Source: Leishmania infantum JPCM5 (Eukaryota > Euglenozoa > Kinetoplastea > Trypanosomatida > Trypanosomatidae). From it: a stretch of DNA of 52,500 nucleotides. The notes under the pieces were generated by a model, which ran no database searches, was not told the DNA's origin, and saw only the letters and a program-made list of their open reading frames with translations. Positions within the stretch are counted from its first letter, which is position 1; the number at the start of each line of letters is the position of its first letter. The position numbers and the translations under genes are program-made. Below are positions 31,146 through 40,027 of the stretch, one piece after another. Location: assembly GCF_000002875.2 (NCBI RefSeq), contig NC_009402.2, positions 665,454-717,953 on the forward strand. The letters are read 5' to 3'.

Positions 31146-32137
31146 AGCTGTGCGCCTGCGCTTTCCGCCTCCCCCTAGATGACTGACAGTTGCAGCACTG
31201 CGACGTCAAGTCGTTTGGAGAGAGGGGTGGAGGGGGTGCAGTAGTGCGGTGATGAAGGGTGGCAGCCCGACAAGTGCGGAAAGGTGCGGGTCCTTTAGTC
31301 GCTCGATTGCGATACTGCCTTTGAAGAGAAAGATCGCGCAGGACCCTTCAGACACTGATACGCGGTGCCATACAAGTCTCGTTGTGCCCCGCCGCGTCCA
31401 TGTGCGTCTCCTTCGTCGCCTCACTTCTTCATAGCCTCTGTGCTCACTTGCACATCAGCTCTCCATCGCGGGATGCGTGAGGACTGGGCGGGTGTCTGTG
31501 TGCGACCGTGGGTTGTATGCTATTCCTTCTTTGATGCTGTCCTCTGGTATCGCAACTTGGGCGTCCACCTTCCTCCGTGCTCGCGTGCATGGCGCATGCG
31601 AACACCTATACAGAAAAGCCATGGCGCGTATATGCGCAACCAAGATACACCCACGCAAGGCCAAGCGTCTCTCTGTCGATGACACCTCTTCTCCGATACT
31701 ACGTTTAAGCGTGCTGCCGAGGCATCGTTTGTCCGAGGGATGATGAGTGCGCATGTCTACTCCTCTGTGCGTTGCTACCCACTTGTCAAGCGTGTTTTTG
31801 TAGCTTTAGGAAGAAAGCCAAAGGGCAAACCATCAGGCTGGTGTTCCTCTTGTTGCTCATGCCCGCTTTCATTTGCAGATCGCTACCCCTGCCACGGAGC
31901 CTTGAGGGTGAACCAGCTAAGAAAGTCAGGATAAGGCGCACCCCCGGTGCTTCATGCCCCCCCCCCCCGCTCCTCCGTCTGCACTCTGTTTCGCTCCCCC
32001 CTTTCTCCTTTCCCAGCCTTCTGCTGCTTGCTCACTTTCGGTGCGCACGTCTCATGCTGTGCAAACGAAAGGGGACACCAGAGAAGACGTGCCCCCTCCC
32101 TCGCTCTATCACCCGCCGATTCGCGCTCCAGCAAAAG
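31146..32137 (+). promoter_or_regulatory. Intergenic / 5' UTR region
   Basis: No gene recognised. A C-run at about 31959-31970 and the tract CCCCCCTTTCTCCTTTCCCAG ending near 32016 form a good trans-splice signal for the next gene. If that AG is used, the first ATG in the mRNA is at 32054, in frame with the gene starting at 32138. Confidence 0.45.
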
Positions 32138-32815
32138 ATGGAATTGACTGTAGGGAATAGGCAAGTGCTAGTGACTGCACACAAAACGTACAGTGAGCCA
32201 GATGGGCTGGATAGTCTTCGAGCGTTCGCTCAGTACCCTCCGCTGCGCACCTACCTGGCCGACTGTGCGGAGAGCGGTCCCATCCCTGAAGCCGTTGTAG
32301 TGCGGCGCCTGCACCGTGTGGCGCATCGTATTACTGGCGCCGTGGCCGACCTGGTCTATCGGGACGCATGCAGCGGCACGCAAACAGAACGTGCACTGCA
32401 CCTTACCAACGCCCATCCGGCTGTGCTGCTGCCCATCGTTACTGTAAAGGAGCAGCGCTACGCATTGCTGGCGCGGCAGGCGGAGGTATCTCAAGGACTC
32501 GGAATTGTCACCACGGCGATGCGTGGTGTTGTGAATGCCGAGGGTGGCTTCGCCAGTGACACCTATGGCAGTGCGCTGGAAAAGGTCGGAATTCGACTTG
32601 CGGATGCAACTCCTCTCTCATCTACTGCTTTTACCATAGGCAACGAGGGCGAGCCCGCCATTCGTCTCTTCACTCTGACCGTGGCGTGCGATGAGGAGCA
32701 GGCAGAGCAGCTTCATGAGGACCCGCGTTTAGCACTGGTGGCGCTCAAGGACGTCTTCGGCGCAGGGGATGCCGCAGCGTCCCTGGCAGTGTCCTTGGTC
32801 TCGGCCACTGCCTAG
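32138..32815 (+). CDS. Nudix-like protein with a degenerate Nudix box
   Basis: A 225-residue protein that I read as a Nudix-fold relative of ADP-sugar/UDP-sugar pyrophosphatases. Residues about 128-155 (MRGVVNAEGGFASDTYGSAL, then EKVGIRL) align by shape with the Nudix box of that group (roughly GxxxxxEGxxxxAxxELxEExGI). The GG, the alanine spacing and the terminal VGIRL are kept. The catalytic REUxEE glutamates appear as YGSALEK, so metal-dependent hydrolysis is probably lost. Flanking beta strands (AVLLPIVTVKEQRYALLARQ before; TAFTIGNEGEPAIRLFTLTVA after) fit the fold. The start is uncertain: an in-frame ATG at 32054 adds 28 residues with a basic, possibly organelle-targeting character. Family membership is inferred from pattern and needs a profile search. 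Confidence 0.72.
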   Translation: MELTVGNRQVLVTAHKTYSEPDGLDSLRAFAQYPPLRTYLADCAESGPIPEAVVVRRLHRVAHRITGAVADLVYRDACSGTQTERALHLTNAHPAVLLPIVTVKEQRYALLARQAEVSQGLGIVTTAMRGVVNAEGGFASDTYGSALEKVGIRLADATPLSSTAFTIGNEGEPAIRLFTLTVACDEEQAEQLHEDPRLALVALKDVFGAGDAAASLAVSLVSATA

Positions 32816-34012
32816 TTGCACCGCACACTGAAGGAAGAGGGACAAGACTCACGGCTAGTGCAATTACCGGCGGTCTTTTTCTTGGTCTGCCGGCATCGTT
32901 TTCCCCTCTCTCTCTCAGACGTCGTGCGACGTTGTGATGTCTCTATCACGTTCTTTTCCCATTTACGTTTCGATTGTATGTCTCATCGCCCCCTTCTTGC
33001 GAGCGTCCGCGTGTATGAATCCCTCTCTCATGTACAGCCAAATCACACTTGCACCTGTTTGTGCGCATGCCTGACTTCCGCCCTTCTCTTGCTTCTGTGT
33101 GGCCCTTACCCCCTCTCGCCCTCACATTTGTGTGCCGCCCGATGCGACCGCCAAAACGACGCTGACATCACTGCCGTTTGGAGAAGCGCCTTGGTGGCCA
33201 CCCATCGCATCTTTTCCGTAGCATGGCTTAAAGAAACGCTGCGCACGTTGACTGTGATCAAGCTCTCCTTTGCAGATGAAAGCTCCAGTGTGTCCTACGG
33301 AGGACCCCGCAGTGGCCGAGCGTTACCGTCGATGTCCCGTTGTGCTTGCAGTACCGTATGGTGCAGGCTTCCTCCGAGATGGGGGACTCGCAACCGGTGC
33401 AGTATCGAAACTTGTGCACTGCCCTCGACAGAAAAAGGGTAGTCTCTCTCTCTCCCCTTCACGCTCGCTACTTGCCCCCCCCCTCCTCCTCGCGTTTTCT
33501 TGAGTTGCACGCCGTGTGCCTGGCTCTTTTGCAGGCGCTAGCGAGCCTGCATTCGCGTGCTATGAAATTTCAGCGTGATTGATGTCGTTCTCGTGCACTG
33601 GCTGCACCTTTTCCTTCGCCATGAGAGTGACATACATCGTTCGCTCTGGGCCGAATAAACAGACGAGTCAAAGAAACCGTTGCGGAGAGAGAGGCAGACG
33701 TCCATAGAGCACACACGCACACTTGCACTTGCGCTGACGCTTTCACGTGTCTACTCCAGTCGCCTCATCAGCGCTGCTTTTTACCACTCTTTCCATCTCA
33801 CGTGCGCCTGCCGCCCCCCTCTCCTCCTCGCGTTGCCGGCATGCATGCAGAGCGACTGCGACATCTACCTCTCTCTCTTTTCTTGTTTCCGAAGCGTGTC
33901 TGCGACTGCGCACATCTTCTCGTTTGTGAGCAGCGGCGTGTGGGACCCTCTAAAGTGTCCTTTCTTTTTTCCACTTCTCTACGTTTTTTTTTTTCGTCTC
34001 TCTCACGTGCCC
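32816..34012 (+). other. Intergenic region with one doubtful short ORF
   Basis: No confident gene. A T/C-rich tract with CAG (33263-33275) directly precedes an ATG at 33276, described separately. Other pyrimidine-rich stretches lie at 32880-32920, 33100-33120, 33440-33500 and 33800-33835. The last stretch leads into the family B retroposon. Confidence 0.4.
33276..33503 (+). CDS. Doubtful 75-codon ORF next to a splice-acceptor-like tract
   Basis: It opens MKAPVCPTEDPAVAERYRRC directly after the acceptor-like CTCTCCTTTGCAG. The first about 54 codons have an ordinary amino-acid mix, after which the frame runs into a C/T tract and reads low-complexity Ser/Leu/Pro to a stop. No homologue is recognised. 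At 33438/33439 the frame meets GT and at 33533-33534 there is a TTTTGCAG; removing that segment would give a different short C-terminus. Both the ORF and the intron idea may be coincidental, because such tracts are everywhere in this genome. Confidence 0.2.
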   Translation: MKAPVCPTEDPAVAERYRRCPVVLAVPYGAGFLRDGGLATGAVSKLVHCPRQKKGSLSLSPSRSLLAPPLLLAFS

Positions 34013-34467
34013 TGACAATGCCGGCCACCACACGCTGGCGTCATGATCCAATACTCACTCGTTGTGATAATGCCGAGCAGCCTGCAGCCTGCAGCCTGCC
34101 CTCTGGTGCGGCTGCGGGCTCTCTGGCGCCGGTGGACAGGGCTTGGCTGGCGCTGTGCCGAAGAGACGTATAGCCATGCTCACGCCTGGACCAGCCCACT
34201 ACGAGTCCTGCCCGCGTATTCAGCACGTACACGCATCCACCATCTCTTCTCCTGCTGTTACTGCGCTGCGGTGATGTCGTGCGTAGTTCTGGGCCTCGGC
34301 TGCTGTGTATGCGCAGTAGAATGGCAGTGGGCTGGGCGACGCCGAAGGGCGTCGGTGGACCCCGCTCCCTGTCATTGCCGCCGTGCGACACAGCGGTGGG
34401 TGGGCTGCGGTTACGTATGCGTGTATAGGTGCTGACTTGTTCGTGGTGGGGTGGACACGTTGGAAAC
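34013..34467 (+). mobile_element. Family B retroposon copy (SIDER1-like), sense orientation
   Basis: Matches 43684-44138 apparently base for base through the body and 19383-19830 in inverted form. The 5' end carries TGACAATGCCGGCCACC with CTGGCGTCATGATCCAATACTC after it, the Pr77/HDV-ribozyme-like signature of ingi/L1Tc-clade elements. The 3' end is at TTGGAAAC near 34467. The first 340 bases are shared with the degenerate DIRE at 44579, and the last about 80 bases match that element's 3' end. The insertion lies in the intergenic region upstream of the DRC8-like gene. The flank at 33981-34012 is also shared with the inverted copy. Confidence 0.8.
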
Positions 34468-35121
34468 GGAAGAAGGTGCCTTTTCTAGGCGGTAAAAGGT
34501 AGTGGCGCACAACACACTTTCCCGCTCGCTTTTTACTTCCCGCCTTTTGTGCTGCAGTGTGACTTGTCAGTGTTGTAACGTACATGTGCCTATTCGCGGG
34601 TGCACCTCATTGGGTCAACGTACGAGTGCAGCGACGGCAAAAAAAAATCAAGGTGAAAAGCACATCCCAGTAGCAACTCTTGCACACGACATCCTTGGCA
34701 AGCACCACAGTGTCGCCCTTTCACGTATTCGCGGCTCTTGCCAAGGGATCCGAGAATGCTGGCCGCAGCGGTTTGACAGTGCGGGTGCGACGTTACAAGC
34801 GACGCCTCACCAATGAAGAGTTAAGCACGCAAACGCGTGAGCCACATGGAGATACCTTGCGCGCACAATTGCTGCGGTACGCGCTGTGCGCGCGCTCTCG
34901 TGGTGCCTTCCCTTCCTTACTCCTCCCCCACACCTTCAGTGGCGATCCCTTTCGCCTTCCGTTACGCACCCTCTTCTCTCCGCATCTGCCCGCATGCTCC
35001 AAAGCAAGTACCTTCTTTCATTCTATGCCACACTACACCGACGCTCTGTACGGCAACTCTTGCGCAGCCTCGCACCATTTTCTCTACAACGGAGACGAGA
35101 AAGAGGCATCATAATAATTCC
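34468..35121 (+). promoter_or_regulatory. Intergenic / 5' UTR region of the DRC8-like gene
   Basis: No gene. C/T-rich tracts at 34905-34935 and 34970-34985 precede several AGs and the ATG at 35122. No other structure was noticed. Confidence 0.4.
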
Positions 35122-35889
35122 ATGACCGCCGCCATGGACCCCGACGCACCGTCGGTGCTCACGAGCGAGGTGTACAACGCTGCCGAGGTAATCTTCAATA
35201 TGTTGCAGAACAAGGAGAAGCTTGTGTCTTTCCTCGACTGCACAACTCTTCTTCGTGGCATGGGGATGAACCCGACTCACGAAGACATGGACAAGCTGAA
35301 GGAACTCATGGCACAGCCCATCCTCCGACTAGAACAGTGGCGCCGAGAGGAGGAGCTGAAGCGCGAAAAAGAGCGGCGCAAAGAGGAAGCGCGCGAGCGG
35401 AAGGGCAAGGCTCGCGCGAGCGTCGCCCTTGGGAGGAAGTCGATCGTGAAGAAGGTCACTGACCCTGCAGCTGAGGCAGCACCCGTGGACATCACACCTG
35501 CTGAGGAGATTAAGAACATCGACTGGAACATCTTTATCAGGTGCACGGAGATGATTTTTCGAGATCGTATGCGCGAGGAGCGCGCGGTGCTAGAGGCACT
35601 GAAAGTTTTCGCCGGAGACTCGTCCGCAATCATGTCGCGCGACAGGCTCATCGAAATTGTCACCACCAACGGCGACAATGTTTTCACCCCGACAGAGGTA
35701 AAGATGTTAGTTGCGATGCTTCCGGAGAGCTGCCCGGTAAAGGAGTGGGCAAGGCGCATTGAGGGTACATACGTGGCCCCCACGCAGGAGGAGATCGACG
35801 CCGCTGCCATGCGCGAAATCGAAGCACGCCGCCAACAGGGAGCAGCAGAGAAGCAGGAGACGGAGAAGGATCCGTTGGAGGGATTGTGA
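35122..35889 (+). CDS. DRC8/EFCAB2-like axonemal EF-hand protein
   Basis: A 255-residue protein resembling dynein regulatory complex subunit 8 (EFCAB2). The N-terminal half has VIFNMLQNKEKLVSFLDCTT then LLRGMGMNPTHEDMDKLKEL, matching the first EF-hand pair with its 'R.LG.NPTE.E' helix. A Lys/Arg/Glu-rich linker (about residues 68-100) separates it from a second pair. There, FIRCTEMIFRDRMREERAVL and EALKVFAGDSSAIMSRDRLI follow the EFCAB2 order, with VFTPTEVKMLVAML as the last helix. Calcium-ligand acids are mostly missing. DRC8 sits in the nexin-dynein regulatory complex of motile flagella. The charged linker is longer than usual for this family. A second ATG at 35134 could be the true start; the frame is open further upstream without good coding character. 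Confidence 0.82.
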   Translation: MTAAMDPDAPSVLTSEVYNAAEVIFNMLQNKEKLVSFLDCTTLLRGMGMNPTHEDMDKLKELMAQPILRLEQWRREEELKREKERRKEEARERKGKARASVALGRKSIVKKVTDPAAEAAPVDITPAEEIKNIDWNIFIRCTEMIFRDRMREERAVLEALKVFAGDSSAIMSRDRLIEIVTTNGDNVFTPTEVKMLVAMLPESCPVKEWARRIEGTYVAPTQEEIDAAAMREIEARRQQGAAEKQETEKDPLEGL

Positions 35890-36720
35890 GGCAAGCAGAT
35901 CTTTTTGTTTACCTTTCCATTGCTTGCCTGGTAGAACCCGGCTAGCACTACGCCTAACTCCTGGCATCGGTGACATCACCACCTCCTGAACCTCCCAACA
36001 CTTCCCCGCGCTTCTCCCCCCGCTGCCATGAGATCCATGGCAAAGGAAAGTCAACGAAAAGGAGAGAGCCCTCGGATGTACAGTTTTCCTCCACACCATG
36101 TCCTTGCAATCTCGACTGTAGATACCCTTCTGTGCTACAGCATGCTGTGACATACATGCGCTCGAGTGAGCCCCTGCGCGCGTGGGTCGCCGACACCGCT
36201 GCTCAACACTCACCCACTCTCTCTCCATGAGTGTTACTCCCACCCGTTCCCATCGCTCATGATGACCGTGCATTCATTATATCGACTCTCGTGTCACTCT
36301 GTTGTGGCCACGCGCGCTGCACTCCACTCTCTGCTATCCCCTTTACCTGCTCGCTATTTGCTCACCTTCATCACTTCTCACCACCCGCGCGGGAACACAC
36401 ATCCACATGCTCATTCACGCATACACGAGACCTCCTGCAACGCGTTCACTATCAAGTCTCCCCCTCTCTGACGCTCCGCTTTGGCTTGTCTTCTCTCTTC
36501 GAGCCCGCGTCCGTTTCGTGTGCCACTGCCACTCGCGCATTCATTCTTCGTGCCATCAAGCATCCTCTGGCTGTGCGCCTGACTTCTGTGCCGCTGCTGC
36601 GTTGCTCTCTACACCCGCTATTTGCCGCTTCTCCACCACCTCTCACCCTCAGCAAGCCCACCGTTTTTCATTCAGTAGTCTTCACAGGGATTGTGCTGCT
36701 CGATTTCACCGTCACGAACA
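35890..36720 (+). promoter_or_regulatory. Intergenic region
   Basis: No gene recognised. C/T-rich tracts run through 36000-36020, 36205-36260, 36450-36500 and 36620-36650. The last ends at a candidate acceptor AG at 36651-36652 for the next gene. Confidence 0.4.
36651..36652 (+). promoter_or_regulatory. Candidate spliced-leader acceptor upstream of the 118-aa gene
   Basis: First AG after the tract CTTCTCCACCACCTCTCACC, 69 bases before the ATG at 36721, a normal spacing for trypanosomatid 5' UTRs. Assigned by position. Confidence 0.45.
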
Positions 36721-37077
36721 ATGTCCGAGATGAACCTCATTGTGAACATTACGTGCAACCCGCCCGTCATCTCCATCTTTGGGCCCATCAAGGAGAGCAC
36801 GATTGATCGCCTTAACGAGACGATTCCGAATTCCTGTTCTACCACCAACACCGGCAAGACGCCGTTTGCACTGGTGCGCAAGGATGACCCTCCGCACTGG
36901 TTCGGCGAGTTGCGCACTCAGTTTGCCACTGAGGATATCGGCACATCGATGCTATTCATCTCGGTTCTGGACGCGCTCGAGGAGGAGGGTGTCTGGAAGT
37001 TGCGGGGCAGCACCTCCTTGAGCCACGACTGCAACAAGACCACCTACAAGTTCTTCTTTGTCCGCGGCGCTCATTAG
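36721..37077 (+). CDS. Conserved-looking small protein of unknown function
   Basis: A 118-residue soluble protein starting MSEMNLIVNITCNPPVISIF. Composition is balanced and non-repetitive, with a clear alternation of hydrophobic and polar residues. The stretch PPHWFGELRTQFATEDIGTS followed by FISVLDALEEEGVWKLRGST looks like a helix-turn-helix or winged-helix-like arrangement. The end, TTYKFFFVRGAH, looks like a terminal beta strand. No signal peptide or membrane segment. I do not recognise a family. Coding status is supported by codon-like composition, an ATG 69 bases after a good acceptor and a position between two confident genes on the same strand. Confidence 0.8.
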   Translation: MSEMNLIVNITCNPPVISIFGPIKESTIDRLNETIPNSCSTTNTGKTPFALVRKDDPPHWFGELRTQFATEDIGTSMLFISVLDALEEEGVWKLRGSTSLSHDCNKTTYKFFFVRGAH

Positions 37078-38284
37078 CTCTTCTCCTGCGCTAAAAAGCA
37101 GCTCGTTTTGAATGCGTTTGTCTCACGCGGATCTGCGGCTGCAGCGCCAGCACCGCCATGGGGGCTACTCGTGTCGAGGTGGCCTATTCGTGTTTCTCTG
37201 TGAGTCGTTGAGGCAAAAGCCAATCCCTGCCTTCTCTCTTTGTTTATGTACATAATGCATAGCGCTAATTCACCAGCGCAACCGACGAATTGGAGGTAAA
37301 CGAAAAAGCAAAGGAGGTGGTCCGAACGGGATAGAGCGGATGGGGACGCTGGCGCCGCCAATGCTATAGCGAATGCACACCTCTCCTAGCGCTCTTCTTT
37401 CGGCGTTCGTTTCTTTTTCTCTTGCTGACATGACGAGAATGTAATGATTTGTCATTTCCAGTTTTTTTTTTAGCTGATACCCACCCTACCACACTCCCTC
37501 GCTCTTCATGTTTAGCACTTGCCGCCGCGTCTTCATCGCATCGGTTTTCTTTTCTTCATGTTCTCGATTGAATTTCTGCGCCCCACCCTTTCTCTCTTTT
37601 CACTGTTATGCCCCTGCCCCAGTGCTGTTTGAGCTGAGGCGGTGACGAGTGGGTTTAGGCGTGGGGCCCAGTGGGTGACAGATCCGCCAAAAAAAAAGCG
37701 AACAAACAAACAACGAACCCCGGAGAGCAAACACACGAAAGGATCACTTTTTCTCTCTTTTCCTTTTCGCTAGCCTTGGCGCCACGCTAGCCGGATGGGG
37801 CCTTGCCTACGTCATCTCTGGCGTACAGTGGTGTGGCGGCTCGTGCTTCGCAGAGGGCGCACAGTTTTCAAACGTATGTGGGGCACCACCCTACTTGACC
37901 GGCTCATTATCGCTCTCTCGCCGAAGGAGGTGTCTCGGTGCGCGCGCTCTCGGCTCCCCTCACCTCAGCTGCAATCGGGTACCGCTGCCTCTCCTGCACA
38001 TGCTGTATTGACCGTCAGCGCGAAGTCCTTTGCTCCCCTTCTTCCCACTTTAGAACCTGGTCTCTTCTCAGTGGCTCCATAGGCGGTGCATTGTTTTGCA
38101 CGCAGGGGCGCCTCTCGCCCACGTCCCAAAGACTCTCTCTCTCTCCTCGACTCCGCGCAGTCAATCACCGCGTCTCCCTTGATGTCTTCAACGGCGTGCA
38201 TGTAAGGCACATACGCACTCCCACCCTCACGCTCACAGAACACAGGTCGTTGGGGCTCTGCGACATAGCAGCTCGGAGTCCCTT
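37078..38284 (+). promoter_or_regulatory. Intergenic region
   Basis: About 1.2 kb without a recognised gene. T-rich runs occur at 37462-37472 and 37745-37770, an A-run at 37688-37700 and C/T-rich tracts at 37575-37600 and 38125-38155. The last precedes the J-domain protein start. Confidence 0.4.
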
Positions 38285-40027
38285 ATGACGGTAATACAGC
38301 TCTCTTCTCTACCGCTGGCGACGCAGATGCTACTGGATCCAGCGGTGGTACTCGATCAGGGCATCCTCGAGGAGTGGAATGCCGCGTGCGCGGCAGCTGG
38401 CTCCCAGAGTATCGAACACACCGGCGTTGATCTTTCCTCGACTATGGCTAGGGGCGGTGCCGTGCGCCGACGCGAGCCACGGCGGCTCGTGGACACGAAC
38501 GACTTCCTCAAGCTTGCAGAGGCTCTGGACACGCTCGCTGATGAGCTGAACGTGAATGCTGCCCTCGGTGGTGCATCACCGTCTTTGGCGGCAGAGCCAC
38601 CCACGAAAGCCGCGAGACGCGATCTCAGCGTCGACGAGCTGGACCCGCTCGGGATGGACGGGCTGACGGGGGCACAATTAGAAGACGCGCAAGAGGCTCA
38701 CAGGCTTTTTGGCGCGAAGGAGTACGAAGCCGCCACGGCCGCTTTCCTCCGTGTTTCCTCCGCCTGCCTGGCGCATGAGCTGACACCGGCTCTGCTCAAC
38801 AATGTGGCGGTGTGTCACTTCGTGATGGAGCAGTGGAACGCGTGCGAGTCAACCACGCGGCGTGTGCTCGCTGTTGATGCGACAGAGCGCTATCCGAGCG
38901 CGCGACGACTGACGCGCGTCTTCATCTCACAGGGGCGCCTGCAAGAGGCGCAGCAGGCCGTCAGCCCACATCGTGACGCCATCGACTGGGCCGCCGAAGT
39001 GGCGGCTGTGAAGGCTTGCACGAGCTACACCAACTTGTACGCTGCCCATCAGTACAGCAAGGCGCTCGAGTGCTTGGAGGCGGTGCTGTCACTTTGTCCT
39101 TGCGGCACGCTGGAGGCGGCAAAGGCGCGTCTTCTCTCTCTCGACAACACAGCGCAGGCAGTGAGCTACGCGGCGCAACGTTCCCGAGCTTATACGACGT
39201 CGACAGAGCTGCACTTCTGTTTGTGGTCTCTCACCTTCCACTCCGTCACCTCCGTTGTTGGACTCGACACCCTTCTCGCGGGCATGCAAGCCACACCTTT
39301 GGGCAGGTCGGAGCTGCGGTTTCGACACCTGCACACGCACATCGCACGTTGCAAGGAGGCGTTTGCGAAGCTGCACGGCCTGCGGACTGCGCGACAGTGG
39401 CGCGAGGCAGCAACCTTTGTCACGCAAGTCCTCGCCGAGCCGTTTCTCCCAGATGGGCTGAAGGGTGTAATGTACTACGAGCGTGCGCGGGCCCTTGCTC
39501 AGCAGGCAAGCTGGTATGCCGCCCTTGACGATACGCACCGTGCACTGTCCTACACCGAGGAGGTATCTCTGCGTGCAAGCATGCTGCTTCTCGTCGCCCG
39601 TTGCGAGGAGGCACTTGGCCGCTTGACAGACGCCGTCTACCACACCGAAGAAAGCCTTTGCCTTGTCTCCAACGCTGCGGCCGTAGAGCAGCTGCGTTCG
39701 CTCAAGGCACACTTGGCACATGCGCAGGCGTCTACTGATGCTCCCAGAACAACACCCTGCACGACGTCGAAGGAGACACCGAAGGCGAAAACGAATGCCA
39801 ACGCGTTTTTTCCAGTGTCTCGCGCATCACTTGATGTGCATTATAAAACGCTCTCTCTCCCCCGCAGCGCCGGTGCAGCAGACGTGAAGAAGTCATACCG
39901 AGCCTTGGCGATAAAGTGGCACCCCGATCGGTGGTGCAGCGCTTCGGATGAGGCCATACGCACCGCAGAATCGACCTTCAAGAAGATCCAGCACGCCTAC
40001 GAAGAGATCATGAAGAGCGCCTCCTGA
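38285..40027 (+). CDS. TPR-repeat co-chaperone with C-terminal J domain (DnaJ-like)
   Basis: A 580-residue protein combining helical tetratricopeptide-like repeats with a C-terminal J domain. TPR-like pairs begin near residue 130 (AHRLFGAKEYEAATAAFLRV; ALLNNVAVCHFVMEQWNACE) and continue to about 470. The J domain (about 518-578) opens HYKTLSLPRSAGAADVKKSY and carries the essential HPD at 546-548 (KWHPDRW), so it can stimulate Hsp70 ATPase. The layout matches the DNAJC7/P58-type co-chaperones, in which TPRs bind Hsp70/Hsp90 or clients. No signal peptide is apparent, favouring a cytosolic protein. An in-frame ATG at 38330, directly after a CAG, is an alternative start. Confidence 0.9.
   Translation: MTVIQLSSLPLATQMLLDPAVVLDQGILEEWNAACAAAGSQSIEHTGVDLSSTMARGGAVRRREPRRLVDTNDFLKLAEALDTLADELNVNAALGGASPSLAAEPPTKAARRDLSVDELDPLGMDGLTGAQLEDAQEAHRLFGAKEYEAATAAFLRVSSACLAHELTPALLNNVAVCHFVMEQWNACESTTRRVLAVDATERYPSARRLTRVFISQGRLQEAQQAVSPHRDAIDWAAEVAAVKACTSYTNLYAAHQYSKALECLEAVLSLCPCGTLEAAKARLLSLDNTAQAVSYAAQRSRAYTTSTELHFCLWSLTFHSVTSVVGLDTLLAGMQATPLGRSELRFRHLHTHIARCKEAFAKLHGLRTARQWREAATFVTQVLAEPFLPDGLKGVMYYERARALAQQASWYAALDDTHRALSYTEEVSLRASMLLLVARCEEALGRLTDAVYHTEESLCLVSNAAAVEQLRSLKAHLAHAQASTDAPRTTPCTTSKETPKAKTNANAFFPVSRASLDVHYKTLSLPRSAGAADVKKSYRALAIKWHPDRWCSASDEAIRTAESTFKKIQHAYEEIMKSAS

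Noticed and set aside
32816..33442. 208-codon ORF after the Nudix-like gene
   Set aside because: It begins directly after the previous stop, reads through pyrimidine tracts and has Ser/Leu/Cys-rich composition typical of UTR translation.
34041..34435. A 130-codon + strand ORF and 116-codon - strand ORF repeated at 43712-44140 and 44607-45139
   Set aside because: Same argument for family B: identical translations because of identical DNA; SIDER elements are non-coding.
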